Shown in pieces: positions 8,075 to 16,181 of a stretch of 64,000 nucleotides of DNA. Position 1 is the first letter of the stretch. Each line of letters opens with the position of its first letter. The position numbers and the translations under genes were made by a program. A model generated the notes under the pieces. It worked only from the letters and a program-made list of their open reading frames with translations, searched no databases and was not told the DNA's origin. Source of the stretch: DASQFQ01 sp963811595 (lineage in GTDB: Bacteria; Actinomycetota; Thermoleophilia; Solirubrobacterales; Solirubrobacteraceae); NCBI GenBank assembly GCA_963811595.1, contig CAWERW010000001.1:1-64000 (forward strand). Direction: 5' to 3'.

Positions 8075-9397
8075 ATGAAATATTTCGTGACCACCTTCGG
8101 GTGCCAGATGAACGAGCACGACTCCGAGCGCATGAAGGGCATGCTCGAGTCGCTCGGCTACGCGGAGGCGCCCGCGCGCGAGGACGCGGACCTGATCCTG
8201 TTCAACACCTGCTCGATCCGCGAGAAGGCCGACGACCGCTTCGTGTCGCACCTGCGCGAGGCGGCGGCGCTCAAGCGGCGGGATCCCGAGCGTGTGATCG
8301 GCGTCGGCGGCTGCTGGGCGCAGTCGGTCAAGGACCAGGTGTTCCGCCAGTTCCCGTTCGTCGACGTCGCGTTCGGGCCCGGCCAGGTGCACAAGCTCGC
8401 CGAGTTCCTGACGGCGGACTCGATCACCGCCCAGGGCTTCTTCGAGTTCGAGGGCTTCACCGGACACCTGCCGGCCAAGCGCGCCCGCGACTTCCAGGGC
8501 TGGGTGCAGATCTCCGCCGGCTGCAACATGGTCTGCTCGTACTGCATCGTGCCCTCGACGCGCGGGCGCGAGGTGTCGCGGCCGCTGGAGGAGCTGGTCG
8601 AGGAGGTGCGAGGGCTGGCCGCCGACGGCGTGCGCGAGGTGACGCTGCTGGGGCAGAACGTCAACTCGTACGGACGGTCGGCGCGGCCGCGGGCGTCGTT
8701 CGCCGAGCTGCTGCACGCCGTCGACGCGATCCCGGGCGTGGACCGGATCCGCTACACGAGCCCGCACCCTTCGCACATGGGGGAGGACGTCGTGCGCGCG
8801 CACGCCGAGCTGGCGAGCGTCTGCGAGCACATCCACCTGCCGCTGCAGTCGGGCTCCTCGGCGGTGCTGAAGCGGATGCGGCGGACCTACTCGCGCGAGC
8901 GCTTCCTGGACCGGGTGGCGCTGATCCGCGAGCACGTGCCGGACTGCGCGATCACGACGGACGTCATCGTCGGCTTCCCGGGCGAGACCGAGGCGGACTT
9001 CGAGGAGACTTTGCGCGTCGCCGAGGAGGTGGGCTTCGACGGCGCCTTCACGTTCATCTACTCGCCGCGGCGGGGGACGGAGGCGGCCGAGTTCGCCGCC
9101 GAGTTCCTCCCGCACGAGCTGTGCGTCGAGCGCATGGAGCGGCTCGTCGAGGTGGTCCAGCGGCGCGCCCGCGAGCGCGCGCAGCGCTTCGTGGGGCGGA
9201 CGCTCGAGGTGCTCGTCGAGGGCACGTCGCGCCACGACCCGTCGCGCCTGCGCGGTCGCACGCGGCACAACAAGGTCGTCAACTTCGAGGGCCTGGCGGC
9301 GCCGGGGGACCTGGTCGCCGTCGAGATCACCGCCGCGACGAGCCAGTCGCTGCAGGGCGAGCAGACGTCCGCGCTGGTGGCCTACGCCGCCTCGTAG
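8075..9397 (+). CDS. miaB: tRNA-2-methylthio-N6-dimethylallyladenosine synthase
   Basis: MiaB is a radical SAM methylthiotransferase that adds the 2-methylthio group to i6A37 of tRNA, acting after MiaA. In the 440-aa product the N-terminal cluster cysteines are in FGCQMN, NTCSIR and GGCWAQ. The radical SAM cluster is C-N-M-V-C-S-Y-C (Cys150, 154, 157). A C-terminal TRAM region begins near ERAQRFVGRTLEVLVEG. The substrate-making gene miaA is 9 kb away on the same strand. The 3' end overlaps the convergent reductase gene by 16 nt. Confidence 0.96.
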   Translation: MKYFVTTFGCQMNEHDSERMKGMLESLGYAEAPAREDADLILFNTCSIREKADDRFVSHLREAAALKRRDPERVIGVGGCWAQSVKDQVFRQFPFVDVAFGPGQVHKLAEFLTADSITAQGFFEFEGFTGHLPAKRARDFQGWVQISAGCNMVCSYCIVPSTRGREVSRPLEELVEEVRGLAADGVREVTLLGQNVNSYGRSARPRASFAELLHAVDAIPGVDRIRYTSPHPSHMGEDVVRAHAELASVCEHIHLPLQSGSSAVLKRMRRTYSRERFLDRVALIREHVPDCAITTDVIVGFPGETEADFEETLRVAEEVGFDGAFTFIYSPRRGTEAAEFAAEFLPHELCVERMERLVEVVQRRARERAQRFVGRTLEVLVEGTSRHDPSRLRGRTRHNKVVNFEGLAAPGDLVAVEITAATSQSLQGEQTSALVAYAAS

Positions 9398-9948
9398 CGG
9401 GCGATCAGCACGCCGGTGGTCGTCGGCTTCGCCTCGGCGAGCCTGAACTTCGCGAGCGCGCCGTCGTCGGGGAAGAGCCGCCGGCCGGAGCCCAGCACGA
9501 GCGGGTGGATGGTGAGCACGAACGCATCGATGAGGCCGTGGGGGAGGAGCGCGCGGATCAGCTCGCCGCTGCCGAGGATCACGAGATCCTCCTTGAGGTC
9601 GCGCACGGCCTCGACCACGTCGCCGTCGAGGAGGACGGAGTTCTGCCACTCGAGGGATCGGGCCGACCGCGACGCGACGTACTTCGTCGTCCGCTCGAGC
9701 ACCTGCCGGATCGGGTCGTCCTCCGGCCGCTGCGGCCAGACGTCGGCGAACTTGTCATAGGTCCAGCGCCCGAACAGCAGCGCGCCGCCGCCGCCGCTCA
9801 TCCGCGCGCCCATGTACTCGCCCTGGACGGCGTCGGCGTAGGGCGGCGCCCAGCCGCCGTGCTCGAAGCCGCCGCGGCGGTCCTCGTCGGGGTGGCCCGG
9901 GGCCTGCATGACGCCGTCGAGCGTGACGTGGTTGACGACCTCGATCAT
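9382..9948 (-). CDS. Dihydrofolate reductase-family protein (RibD C-terminal domain type)
   Basis: A 188-aa protein of the DHFR-like/RibD C-terminal family that binds NADPH; most members have unknown substrates. It opens with VNHVTLDGVMQAPG. It keeps the ALLFGRWTYD segment and the conserved glycine turn ILGSGELIRALL, and ends with HPLVLGSGRRLFP, typical of the YwjB/YyaP-like branch. The ATG overlaps the stop of the upstream VOC gene as ATGA. It probably forms one operon with that gene under the divergent HxlR regulator. The 3' end overlaps miaB by 16 nt. Confidence 0.88.
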   Translation of the reverse strand: MIEVVNHVTLDGVMQAPGHPDEDRRGGFEHGGWAPPYADAVQGEYMGARMSGGGGALLFGRWTYDKFADVWPQRPEDDPIRQVLERTTKYVASRSARSLEWQNSVLLDGDVVEAVRDLKEDLVILGSGELIRALLPHGLIDAFVLTIHPLVLGSGRRLFPDDGALAKFRLAEAKPTTTGVLIARYEAA

Positions 9949-10703
9949 GTGGCGATCTGCGTGACGGAGAACGTGGCGCCCTGCGGATCCGCGACCGTCG
10001 CCTGGCGCCCGATCGGGAGGTCGTGCGGGCCGTCGAGCACGGTGCCGCCGAGCTCCGGCACGCGGGCGGCGGCCGCGTCCATGTCGCCGACCCAGAAGTC
10101 GACGCTCCAGCCGGGCTCCTCGCCGGGGATGCCCGCGGCGACCACGTCGCGCGGCACAGGCTGCGAGGGCTCGCCGCCGACGAAGCCCGGCAAGCGCCAC
10201 ATGACGAAGTCGACGTCGCCCATCGCGAACGTGTCGGCCTGCCAGCCGAAGACGTTGCCGTAGAACGCCTCTGCGGCCTCGCGATCGGGCATCGTCAGCG
10301 CGCTCATGGCCCAGGCGCTCGGCTCGTTGACGAGCTGGGCGCCTCGGTGCTCGCCGGGCTGGGCGGCGGCGAATACCGCGCCCGCGGGGTCAGCGAGCAC
10401 GGCGAGACGGCCGAAGCCGGCGAGGTCGAAGGGCTCGGTGACGATCCTGCCGCCCGCGGCGGCGGCGCGCTCCGCGGCCGCATCGGCGTCGTCGACCCAG
10501 ATGTGGGTGCGCCACGCGGCGGCGTCGCCCGGGACGAGACCGGCGACGTCGCGGCCGCGCAGGGCGCACGCGACATAGTCGCCGCGGTCGTCGGCCTCCC
10601 AGCCGAAGAGCCCGCCGTAGAACTCCGCGGCGCGCTCGGGGTCGGGGTGGGTGCCGGCGATCCAGTACGGAACGCCGTGTGCGAAGCCGTCGCGCGTGCT
10701 CAT
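9945..10703 (-). CDS. VOC family protein (two glyoxalase-like domains)
   Basis: A 252-aa protein with two vicinal-oxygen-chelate modules in tandem, one starting PYWIAGTHPDPERAAEFYGGLFGWE and the second MSALTMPDREAAEAFYGNVFGWQ. This architecture is common in actinobacterial hydroxylase/bleomycin-resistance-like proteins; the substrate is unknown. The ATG at 10703 was chosen over an upstream start because a GAGGAG ribosome-binding site lies about 9 nt before it. The gene is divergent from an HxlR regulator and coupled by ATGA to the reductase gene downstream. Confidence 0.88.
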   Translation of the reverse strand: MSTRDGFAHGVPYWIAGTHPDPERAAEFYGGLFGWEADDRGDYVACALRGRDVAGLVPGDAAAWRTHIWVDDADAAAERAAAAGGRIVTEPFDLAGFGRLAVLADPAGAVFAAAQPGEHRGAQLVNEPSAWAMSALTMPDREAAEAFYGNVFGWQADTFAMGDVDFVMWRLPGFVGGEPSQPVPRDVVAAGIPGEEPGWSVDFWVGDMDAAAARVPELGGTVLDGPHDLPIGRQATVADPQGATFSVTQIAT

Positions 10704-10717
10704 GTCGTCGTCTCCTC

Positions 10718-10740
10718 GATAGTGATTGGAAAATCCTATC
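10718..10740. promoter_or_regulatory. Imperfect palindromic operator between VOC and HxlR genes
   Basis: GATAG-T-GATT-GGAA-AATC-CTATC forms a nested inverted repeat in the 71-nt divergent gap, in an AT-rich patch of otherwise GC-rich DNA. Its position makes it a natural binding site for the HxlR-type regulator encoded to the right. Binding is inferred. Confidence 0.45.
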
Positions 10741-10760
10741 AAGGAGTTGGAGGGACCTAC

Positions 10761-10766
10761 TAGAAT
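10761..10766 (+). promoter_or_regulatory. -10-like hexamer of the HxlR gene (probable leaderless start)
   Basis: TAGAAT lies 8 nt upstream of the ATG at 10775. That spacing puts transcription initiation at or next to the start codon. No good Shine-Dalgarno sequence sits at the normal distance. Confidence 0.45.
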
Positions 10767-10774
10767 CTTTCGAC

Positions 10775-11404
10775 ATGGCGACCATGCGGACGTACGGCGA
10801 CCGCTGCGGCGTGGCGCGCGCGCTCGATGTGATCGGCGAGCGCTGGGCGATGCTGGTGGTGCGCGAGCTCGTGCTCGGGCCGAAGCGGTTCAGCGACCTG
10901 CGCGCCGGCCTGCCGCGGGTGGCGCCCGACGTGCTCTCCCAGCGGCTGCGCGAGCTCGAGGATGCCGGCGTGCTCCGGCGAGGGAAGCTTCCGCCGCCGA
11001 GCGGCGCCCGCGTCTACGAGCTCACCGAGTGGGGGCAGGAGCTGGAGCCGCTGGTGATCGGCCTCGGGCGGTGGGGGAGCCGGGCGCCGTTCCCGGGCGG
11101 CGACGCCGATCTGGGCGTCGACGCGTTCGTGATCGCGCTCAAGACGCTGTTCGAGCCGGGCGGGTTCGCAGGGGTGGTCGACCTGCGGCTGGGCGAGGAC
11201 CGATTCGCGCTCGAGGTGCGGGGCGGGAGGTTCGCCGCCCGGCGCGGGAGCCCGGAGGACCCGGACCTCACGATCATGGCCGACCCCGGCTCGCTCGCTG
11301 CCGCGCTCTGGCACGGCGGGCCGCTCGACGAGATCGAGTTGCTCGGCGACGTGGCGCTGTTCGACCGCTTCCGCGCGCTGTTCCCGGCGCCGGTGGCGGT
11401 CTAG
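10775..11404 (+). CDS. HxlR-family transcriptional regulator with SCP2-like C-terminus
   Basis: A 209-aa regulator. Residues about 8-95 are a winged helix of the HxlR (MarR-like) type: CGVARALDVIGERWAMLVVRELVLGPKRFSDL, then the recognition helix region around DVLSQRLRELEDAGVL. Residues about 120-205 resemble a sterol-carrier-protein-2-like ligand pocket (LTIMADPGSLAAALWHGG). It is divergent from the VOC/reductase pair and probably controls it and itself through the palindrome in between. The ATG at 10775 follows a TAGAAT -10 box by 8 nt. Confidence 0.9.
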   Translation: MATMRTYGDRCGVARALDVIGERWAMLVVRELVLGPKRFSDLRAGLPRVAPDVLSQRLRELEDAGVLRRGKLPPPSGARVYELTEWGQELEPLVIGLGRWGSRAPFPGGDADLGVDAFVIALKTLFEPGGFAGVVDLRLGEDRFALEVRGGRFAARRGSPEDPDLTIMADPGSLAAALWHGGPLDEIELLGDVALFDRFRALFPAPVAV

Positions 11405-12219
11405 GGCCCGGGCTCGCCGACGAGCTCGAGGCTGAGCTCCCACAGGCGCCGGCAGGCCTCGGGGTCGCTCGCCTGCGGGTCGGGGGTCGTCTCCCGCAGC
11501 CGGTCGTAGAAGCGGCCGGTGACGCCCTCGAGCGCGGGGTCGACCGCGAGCCGCACCGTGGCCTCGACGCCCGCCTCGAGCGTGTCGACGGCGCTCCCAC
11601 GCTCCTCCAGCACCATCTTCGTCGGCATGTACGTGCTCGGGTGCAGGCTCGTGACGGTGATCTCGGCGGGGTCGAGCCTCGCCGCGAGCTCGAAGCCGGC
11701 CGTGATCTGCGCGAGCTTGCTCTGGCCGTACGCGCGCGTGCCGCTGTAGCCGCGGAGGAGCATCGGGTCGTCGAAGTCCATCGGCGCCTGGCCGAGCGAG
11801 GCGACGTGGACGACGCGGGCGGGCTTCGACCGGCGCAGGAGGGGGAGGAGGCGCAGCGTGAGCAGGAAGCCGGCGAGGTGGTTGACCGCCAGCCGCAGCT
11901 CGAGCCCGTCCCGGCTCTCCTGGCGCTCGCGGCTGTCGGGGAAGCCGGAGCCGATCCCGGCGTTGTTGACGAGCACGTGCAGCGCGTCGCTGGTCTCCTC
12001 GACCTCGGCGGCGAGGGCACGCACGTCGTCAAGCGAGGCGAGGTCGGCTCGATACGTCGGCGCCCCGCCGAGCTCCTCGCTCAGCGCGTCGAGCTTCCCG
12101 GGGTCGCGGCCGTGGAGGAGAACGTGCGCGCCGCGGGCATGGAGGTCCTGCGCGACGCCGCGCCCGAGCCCGTCGGTCGCGCCGGTGATGAGCACCACGG
12201 TCTCCTCGATCGGCCTCAT
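11401..12219 (-). CDS. Short-chain dehydrogenase/reductase
   Basis: A 272-aa classical SDR. The NAD(P)-binding motif is TGATDGLGRG near residue 12, followed by LVNNAG and the catalytic Tyr/Lys in AYGQSK. Helical additions after the active site resemble retinol-dehydrogenase-like SDRs. The substrate is unknown. It is divergent from the intein-bearing radical SAM gene across a 38-nt gap that contains an SOS box. A TACGCT -10-like hexamer lies 8 nt before its ATG. The 3' end overlaps the HxlR gene by 4 nt. Confidence 0.9.
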   Translation of the reverse strand: MRPIEETVVLITGATDGLGRGVAQDLHARGAHVLLHGRDPGKLDALSEELGGAPTYRADLASLDDVRALAAEVEETSDALHVLVNNAGIGSGFPDSRERQESRDGLELRLAVNHLAGFLLTLRLLPLLRRSKPARVVHVASLGQAPMDFDDPMLLRGYSGTRAYGQSKLAQITAGFELAARLDPAEITVTSLHPSTYMPTKMVLEERGSAVDTLEAGVEATVRLAVDPALEGVTGRFYDRLRETTPDPQASDPEACRRLWELSLELVGEPGP

Positions 12220-12250
12220 AGGGCGGCAGCGTAGTCGTCGCGACCGTATG

Positions 12251-12264
12251 CGAACATATGTTCG
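12251..12264. promoter_or_regulatory. LexA binding site (SOS box)
   Basis: CGAACATATGTTCG is a perfect 14-nt palindrome. It matches the Gram-positive LexA operator CGAAC-N4-GTTCG and is close to the actinobacterial consensus. It covers the ATG start (12258) of the radical SAM gene, so bound LexA would block its initiation. It sits 31 nt from the start of the divergent SDR. Confidence 0.75.
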
Positions 12265-14300
12265 TGCGCTGGCAGAGCCAGGAGGTCGAGCGGGAGGGGC
12301 AGGGGCGGCTGCCTGGCTACCAAGAGGCGGTCGTGCGCCATTTCGACGCGCCCGAGGCCCTTGACACGAGGTTCTACGAGGTCCACGCCAAGTCGGCGCT
12401 GAACCGCGTGCCGGAGCGGTCGCGCGTGCCGTTCCCCTGGACGATCAACCCGTATCGGGGTTGCACGCATGCGTGCTCGTTCTGTGGCTGGGGTGAGACG
12501 AAGGTCCTGATGGCCGACGGCCGCACCCGCGAGCTCCGGCACATCCGGCCCGGCAACCGCATCTACGGCACCGCGATGATCGGTTGTTACCGGCGCTACG
12601 TCATCACGAAGGTGCTCGACCACTGGATGGTGCGGAAGCCCGCGTACCGCATCACGCTCGAGAACGGCACGGAGCTGATCACGAGCGGCGACCACCGCCT
12701 TCTCAGCAGTCGCGGGTGGAAGTACGTGACCGGCGCGGAGCAGGGCTCATTGCGGCGTCCCCATCTGACGGTGAACAACAAACTCGTCGGGACCGGCGCG
12801 TTCGCCGATTCGCCACGCGCGACCGTCGACTACAAGCGCGGTTACCTGTGCGGCGTGATTCGCGGGGACGCACATCTGGCGACGCGGGTCTACACGCGAC
12901 CGAACGGCCGCACCTGGCGACAGAACCAGTTCCGGCTCGCGTTGACCGACCTCGAAGCCCTCACGCGCGCCTATGCCTACCTTCACGATCTCAGCGTCGC
13001 GACGACGCCCTTTCTCTTCGCCGCCGGGGACGAGCGTCACCGGGAGGTACGCGCGATCCGCGCGCAGTCGCAGGCCTCCGTCGACGCGATCCGCGAGATC
13101 ATCGAGTGGCCGGGTCGCGCGCCGCTCGACTGGTACAAGGGCTTTCTCGCCGGCATCTTCGACGCCGAGGGTTCCTTCGGCAGCGGAGTGATCCGCATCT
13201 GCAACACCGATCCAGCGATCATCGACTGGACGACGTTCGCGTGCCGAAAGCTCGGTCTTCCGTTCGTCGTCGAGAACACGGGCCCCGGCAAGTGGAATGT
13301 CCGGATTCGCGGCGGGCTCGAGCAGCAACTGCGCTTCCACCACCTCACTGACACATCGATCACGCGCAAGCGCTCGATCGAAGGCCGAGCGGTGAAGTCG
13401 CAGAGCCGCCTCAAGGTCGTTGCGATCGAGCCGCTCGGAATGGAGCTACCGCTCTACGACATCACCACCGGAACAGGCGACTTCGTCGCTGACGGCGTCG
13501 TCCATCACAACTGCTTCGCCCGGCCCACGCATGAGTACCTCGACTTCAATGCGGGGCGCGATTTCGACAAGGAGATCGTGGTCAAGGTCAACGTCCCGGA
13601 GGTGCTGCGGGCGGAGCTGGCGCGGCCGTCGTGGAAGGGCGAGCACGTCGCGCTGGGGACGAACACGGACCCGTACCAGTGGGTCGAGGGGCGCTACAAG
13701 CTGATGCGCGGGATCTGGGAGGCGATGCGGGACTTCGCGAACCCGTGCTCCGTCCTCACGAAGTCGCCGCTGCTGCTGCGGGACAAGGACCTGCTGCTCG
13801 AGATCGCCGCGCGCACGAGCGTGAGCGCGTGCCTGTCGGTGCCGACGCTGGAGGAGAAGGCGTGGCGGGCGACGGAGCCGCACACGCCGCACCCGCGGGC
13901 GCGGCTCGAGGCGGTGGCGGAGCTCAACCGGCTCGGCATCCCGACGGGGATCCTGATCGCGCCGCTGATGCCCGGGATCAACGACGGGCCGGGGCAGGTG
14001 GAGAAGATCGTCGAGCTCGCCGAGGCGGCGGGAGCGACGTCGATCGGCGGCCAGGCGCTGTTCCTGCGCGGCGCGACGCGGGACGTGTTCTTCGACTGGC
14101 TGCGGACGAAGCGCCCGGACCTGGTGGAGCGCTACGAGGCGCTGTACGGCAAGAGCGGATACCTCCCGCGCGCCGAGAACGACGAGCTCGTGGCGCGGCT
14201 GCCCGGCCGGCGGCGCAAGGGGCGCCCGGTGGAGCGCCAGCCGCCGGCGCTCGCGCCGCCGAAGCGCCGCGAGCCCGCCCGGCAGACGACGCTGTTCTGA
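12258..14300 (+). CDS. Rv2578c-type radical SAM protein interrupted by an intein
   Basis: The 680-aa precursor splices to a 337-aa radical SAM protein of the Rv2578c/SplB-like family, whose reaction is not firmly known. The cluster motif is split: Cys69 and Cys73 precede the intein (residues 76-418), and Cys419 follows it, giving GCTHACSFC-FARPTHEYLDF-like sequence after splicing. The rest has VKVNVPEVL, LGTNTDPYQWVEGRYKLMR and LIAPLMPGINDG, typical of the family. The protein starts MFVRWQ; a GTG at 12264 is an alternative start. The start region is covered by an SOS box, so expression after DNA damage is likely. Confidence 0.92.
   Translation: MFVRWQSQEVEREGQGRLPGYQEAVVRHFDAPEALDTRFYEVHAKSALNRVPERSRVPFPWTINPYRGCTHACSFCGWGETKVLMADGRTRELRHIRPGNRIYGTAMIGCYRRYVITKVLDHWMVRKPAYRITLENGTELITSGDHRLLSSRGWKYVTGAEQGSLRRPHLTVNNKLVGTGAFADSPRATVDYKRGYLCGVIRGDAHLATRVYTRPNGRTWRQNQFRLALTDLEALTRAYAYLHDLSVATTPFLFAAGDERHREVRAIRAQSQASVDAIREIIEWPGRAPLDWYKGFLAGIFDAEGSFGSGVIRICNTDPAIIDWTTFACRKLGLPFVVENTGPGKWNVRIRGGLEQQLRFHHLTDTSITRKRSIEGRAVKSQSRLKVVAIEPLGMELPLYDITTGTGDFVADGVVHHNCFARPTHEYLDFNAGRDFDKEIVVKVNVPEVLRAELARPSWKGEHVALGTNTDPYQWVEGRYKLMRGIWEAMRDFANPCSVLTKSPLLLRDKDLLLEIAARTSVSACLSVPTLEEKAWRATEPHTPHPRARLEAVAELNRLGIPTGILIAPLMPGINDGPGQVEKIVELAEAAGATSIGGQALFLRGATRDVFFDWLRTKRPDLVERYEALYGKSGYLPRAENDELVARLPGRRRKGRPVERQPPALAPPKRREPARQTTLF
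12483..13511 (+). mobile_element. Intein with LAGLIDADG homing endonuclease
   Basis: A 343-residue in-frame intein (host residues 76-418). It begins with Cys (CGWGETKVLMADG, block A), has the block B motif TSGDH (142-146), and ends YDITTGTGDFVADGVVHHN before Cys419 (blocks F and G), so all splicing residues are present. Two LAGLIDADG helices, LCGVIRGDA (197-205) and LAGIFDAEG (297-305), retain acidic residues, which suggests an active or recently active endonuclease. Codon use is visibly less GC-biased than in the flanking exteins, fitting horizontal gain. The insertion point is the third 4Fe-4S ligand cysteine. Confidence 0.93.
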
Positions 14301-14311
14301 CGGCCGCGCGC

Positions 14312-14327
14312 TGTGACCTGGCTCACA
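14312..14327. promoter_or_regulatory. CRP/GlxR-like operator
   Basis: TGTGACCTGGCTCACA is a perfect match to the cAMP receptor protein consensus TGTGA-N6-TCACA, also used by actinobacterial CRP/GlxR. It lies 54 nt before the chosen mscS start and just after the radical SAM stop codon, so it should act on mscS. Confidence 0.55.
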
Positions 14328-14380
14328 CGCGATCTCGGGGATGAAACCCTGTCCGGCGGGCAGTGTTGCCTGAGAGACAG

Positions 14381-15382
14381 ATGATCCGCGCACGCCCCAA
14401 ACCCCGCTTCGATCCCCGCGCGCCCGCCCACCGGGCGCGCTCGATCACGCTGCAGACGCTCCAGCGCGCCCGCCGCGCGCGGCGTGAGCTGCTGCTCATC
14501 GTCCCGCTGACCGCGGCCACGATCGCGGCGTACGTCTGGCGGGAGGAGATCTTCGGCGTCGACACGCCCGCCCGCGTCGCCGCCGCGGTCGTCCTCGTGG
14601 TGCTCGGCTGGGCGCTCGCGCGCGACCTCGGCCGCTGGGCCGAGCCGTTCCTGTTCCGCCGCATCGACCACGCGACGGCGGGCACGATCTCGTTCCTCAT
14701 CCGCCTCTCGTTCCTCGCGATCGCAGGGTTGTCCGCGCTGCGCATCGCCGGGCTCGAGCCGCGCACGCTGGCCGTCGGCGGTGCCATCACCGCGGTCGTC
14801 TTCGGTCTCGCGGCCCAGCAGACGCTCGGCAACCTGATCGCGGGCATGGTCCTCATCTCCGCCCGCCCGTTCCGGATCGGCGACCGCGTCCGCCTCCAGG
14901 GCGGCGGGCTGGCCGGCCAGGTCGAGGGCACCGTGGCGTCGCTCGGGCTGCTCTACGTCACGTTCGCCCAGGGCGACGACTCGATCATGGTCCCCAACAA
15001 CGTCGTGCTGACCTCGGCCGTCGTCCCGCTGCGCGAGCCCGCCGCGGTCGACCTGCGCGCGCGCCTGCGCCCCGACGTCAAGCCCTCCGAGGTCCAGCAG
15101 CTGCTCGAGTCCGGCGTCCGCATCCCGGTACGCGCAGAGCCGCACATCTCGCTCGAGGAGATCGACTCGGACGAGGTCGTCGTGCGCATCGCGGCGACCC
15201 CGGAGTCCGAGGCCGACGGCCCGCGGCTCGCCGACGAAGTGCTGTCCGCGATCTCCTCCGTCACCCGCGAGGGCGACACCGACGAGCGGATGGCCGCGCG
15301 CCGGGGCGACGACGAGACGCCCGCGCGCATGGAGGACCGCAAGGACGGCGGCGGTGCCCGCGAGCACATGGCCGCGGAGTAA
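14381..15382 (+). CDS. MscS-family mechanosensitive ion channel
   Basis: A 333-aa small-conductance mechanosensitive channel that releases solutes on hypo-osmotic shock. It has an Arg-rich cytoplasmic N-terminus, two hydrophobic helices, then the pore helix region LAVGGAITAVVFGLAAQQTLGN, followed by the beta domain (RPFRIGDRVRL, then VPNNVVL). The charged C-terminal tail lacks any domain. The ATG at 14381 has GAGAGAC upstream; a GTG at 14363 would add six residues. A CRP-like operator and a small GGCA/TGCC stem precede the start. Confidence 0.93.
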   Translation: MIRARPKPRFDPRAPAHRARSITLQTLQRARRARRELLLIVPLTAATIAAYVWREEIFGVDTPARVAAAVVLVVLGWALARDLGRWAEPFLFRRIDHATAGTISFLIRLSFLAIAGLSALRIAGLEPRTLAVGGAITAVVFGLAAQQTLGNLIAGMVLISARPFRIGDRVRLQGGGLAGQVEGTVASLGLLYVTFAQGDDSIMVPNNVVLTSAVVPLREPAAVDLRARLRPDVKPSEVQQLLESGVRIPVRAEPHISLEEIDSDEVVVRIAATPESEADGPRLADEVLSAISSVTREGDTDERMAARRGDDETPARMEDRKDGGGAREHMAAE

Positions 15383-15428
15383 GGCGCTACGAGGAGAACG
15401 GGTGCCTCGCGCCGATTAGACTCGACCG

Positions 15429-16172
15429 ATGGGGCTGCGTGACCGACTCGGTCGTGGCGGCACGACGGGCGTGTCCGGGCGCGCCGTCGTCCTCGTCAAC
15501 CGCACCGGGGGTCGCGACTCCGGCACGTCGAGTGCCGCGACGCTCCTGCGCGCGCGGCTCACGCGACTGCCCGAGGGGAGCGGACCCGAGGGCGACATCT
15601 CCCAGACGCTGCCCAGCAAGCAGGTGCATCTGATCACCGCCGGGATGGAAGTCCCAGCAGTCCTCGACCCCGCCAGCCATCGGCCCGTCGCGATCTCGGA
15701 GGAAGGCCTCGACGAGGCGATCGGACGCTATTACCTCGCCCTTGAGCCCGAGCACGGCGACTGGCAGCACGCGCTGAGGGCGAAGCAAGAATCCTTGAGG
15801 CAAGACCAGGGGCTGCTGGGGCCGATCAGGGAGCACGTCGGAGACCTCCGCGATGTCGCCGGCGCCGCCAAGGCTGCGCCTCGCGGCCTCCGCGACGCGG
15901 CTCGGACCTGGAAGCAGGAGCTGACGAAGCTGGGAGGCGAGAGCCACCCCGCAGGCGACCCGGTCGAGGGCGTCGGCTTCGACGACTGGGTGCGGATCAG
16001 GGTCGGCCTCTCGCGGGAGCAGGTACCGGCGAGCGAGACGGTTGCCTACGCGGAGCGCGAGGGCGTGCCGTCCGGCCGCTGGGAGGGGATCAACGCGACC
16101 TGGGAGCAGCAGATCCGCTGGAACACGACCGCCAGGTCGATGTACGACAAGGCCATGACCGACGGCGGGTGA
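15429..16172 (+). CDS. Hypothetical protein
   Basis: A 247-aa soluble protein that I do not recognise. It has no signal peptide or membrane helix. The middle is helical and charged (QHALRAKQESLRQDQ), and the C-terminal third (VGFDDWVRIRVGLSREQVPA, then GRWEGINATWEQQIRWN) is Trp-rich. Codon use is a little less GC-biased than in the neighbours. TAGACT lies 6 nt before the ATG, fitting a leaderless transcript. It stands alone between mscS and a convergent SDR, so context gives no role. Confidence 0.65.
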   Translation: MGLRDRLGRGGTTGVSGRAVVLVNRTGGRDSGTSSAATLLRARLTRLPEGSGPEGDISQTLPSKQVHLITAGMEVPAVLDPASHRPVAISEEGLDEAIGRYYLALEPEHGDWQHALRAKQESLRQDQGLLGPIREHVGDLRDVAGAAKAAPRGLRDAARTWKQELTKLGGESHPAGDPVEGVGFDDWVRIRVGLSREQVPASETVAYAEREGVPSGRWEGINATWEQQIRWNTTARSMYDKAMTDGG

Positions 16173-16181
16173 GCCGCTCAG

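Noticed and set aside
14320..14380. Thiamine- or c-di-AMP-type riboswitch before mscS (GGGGATGAAACCCTG, CTGAGAGA)
   Set aside because: The region is under 60 nt and lacks the conserved core elements of known classes; only a small GGCA/TGCC stem is visible.
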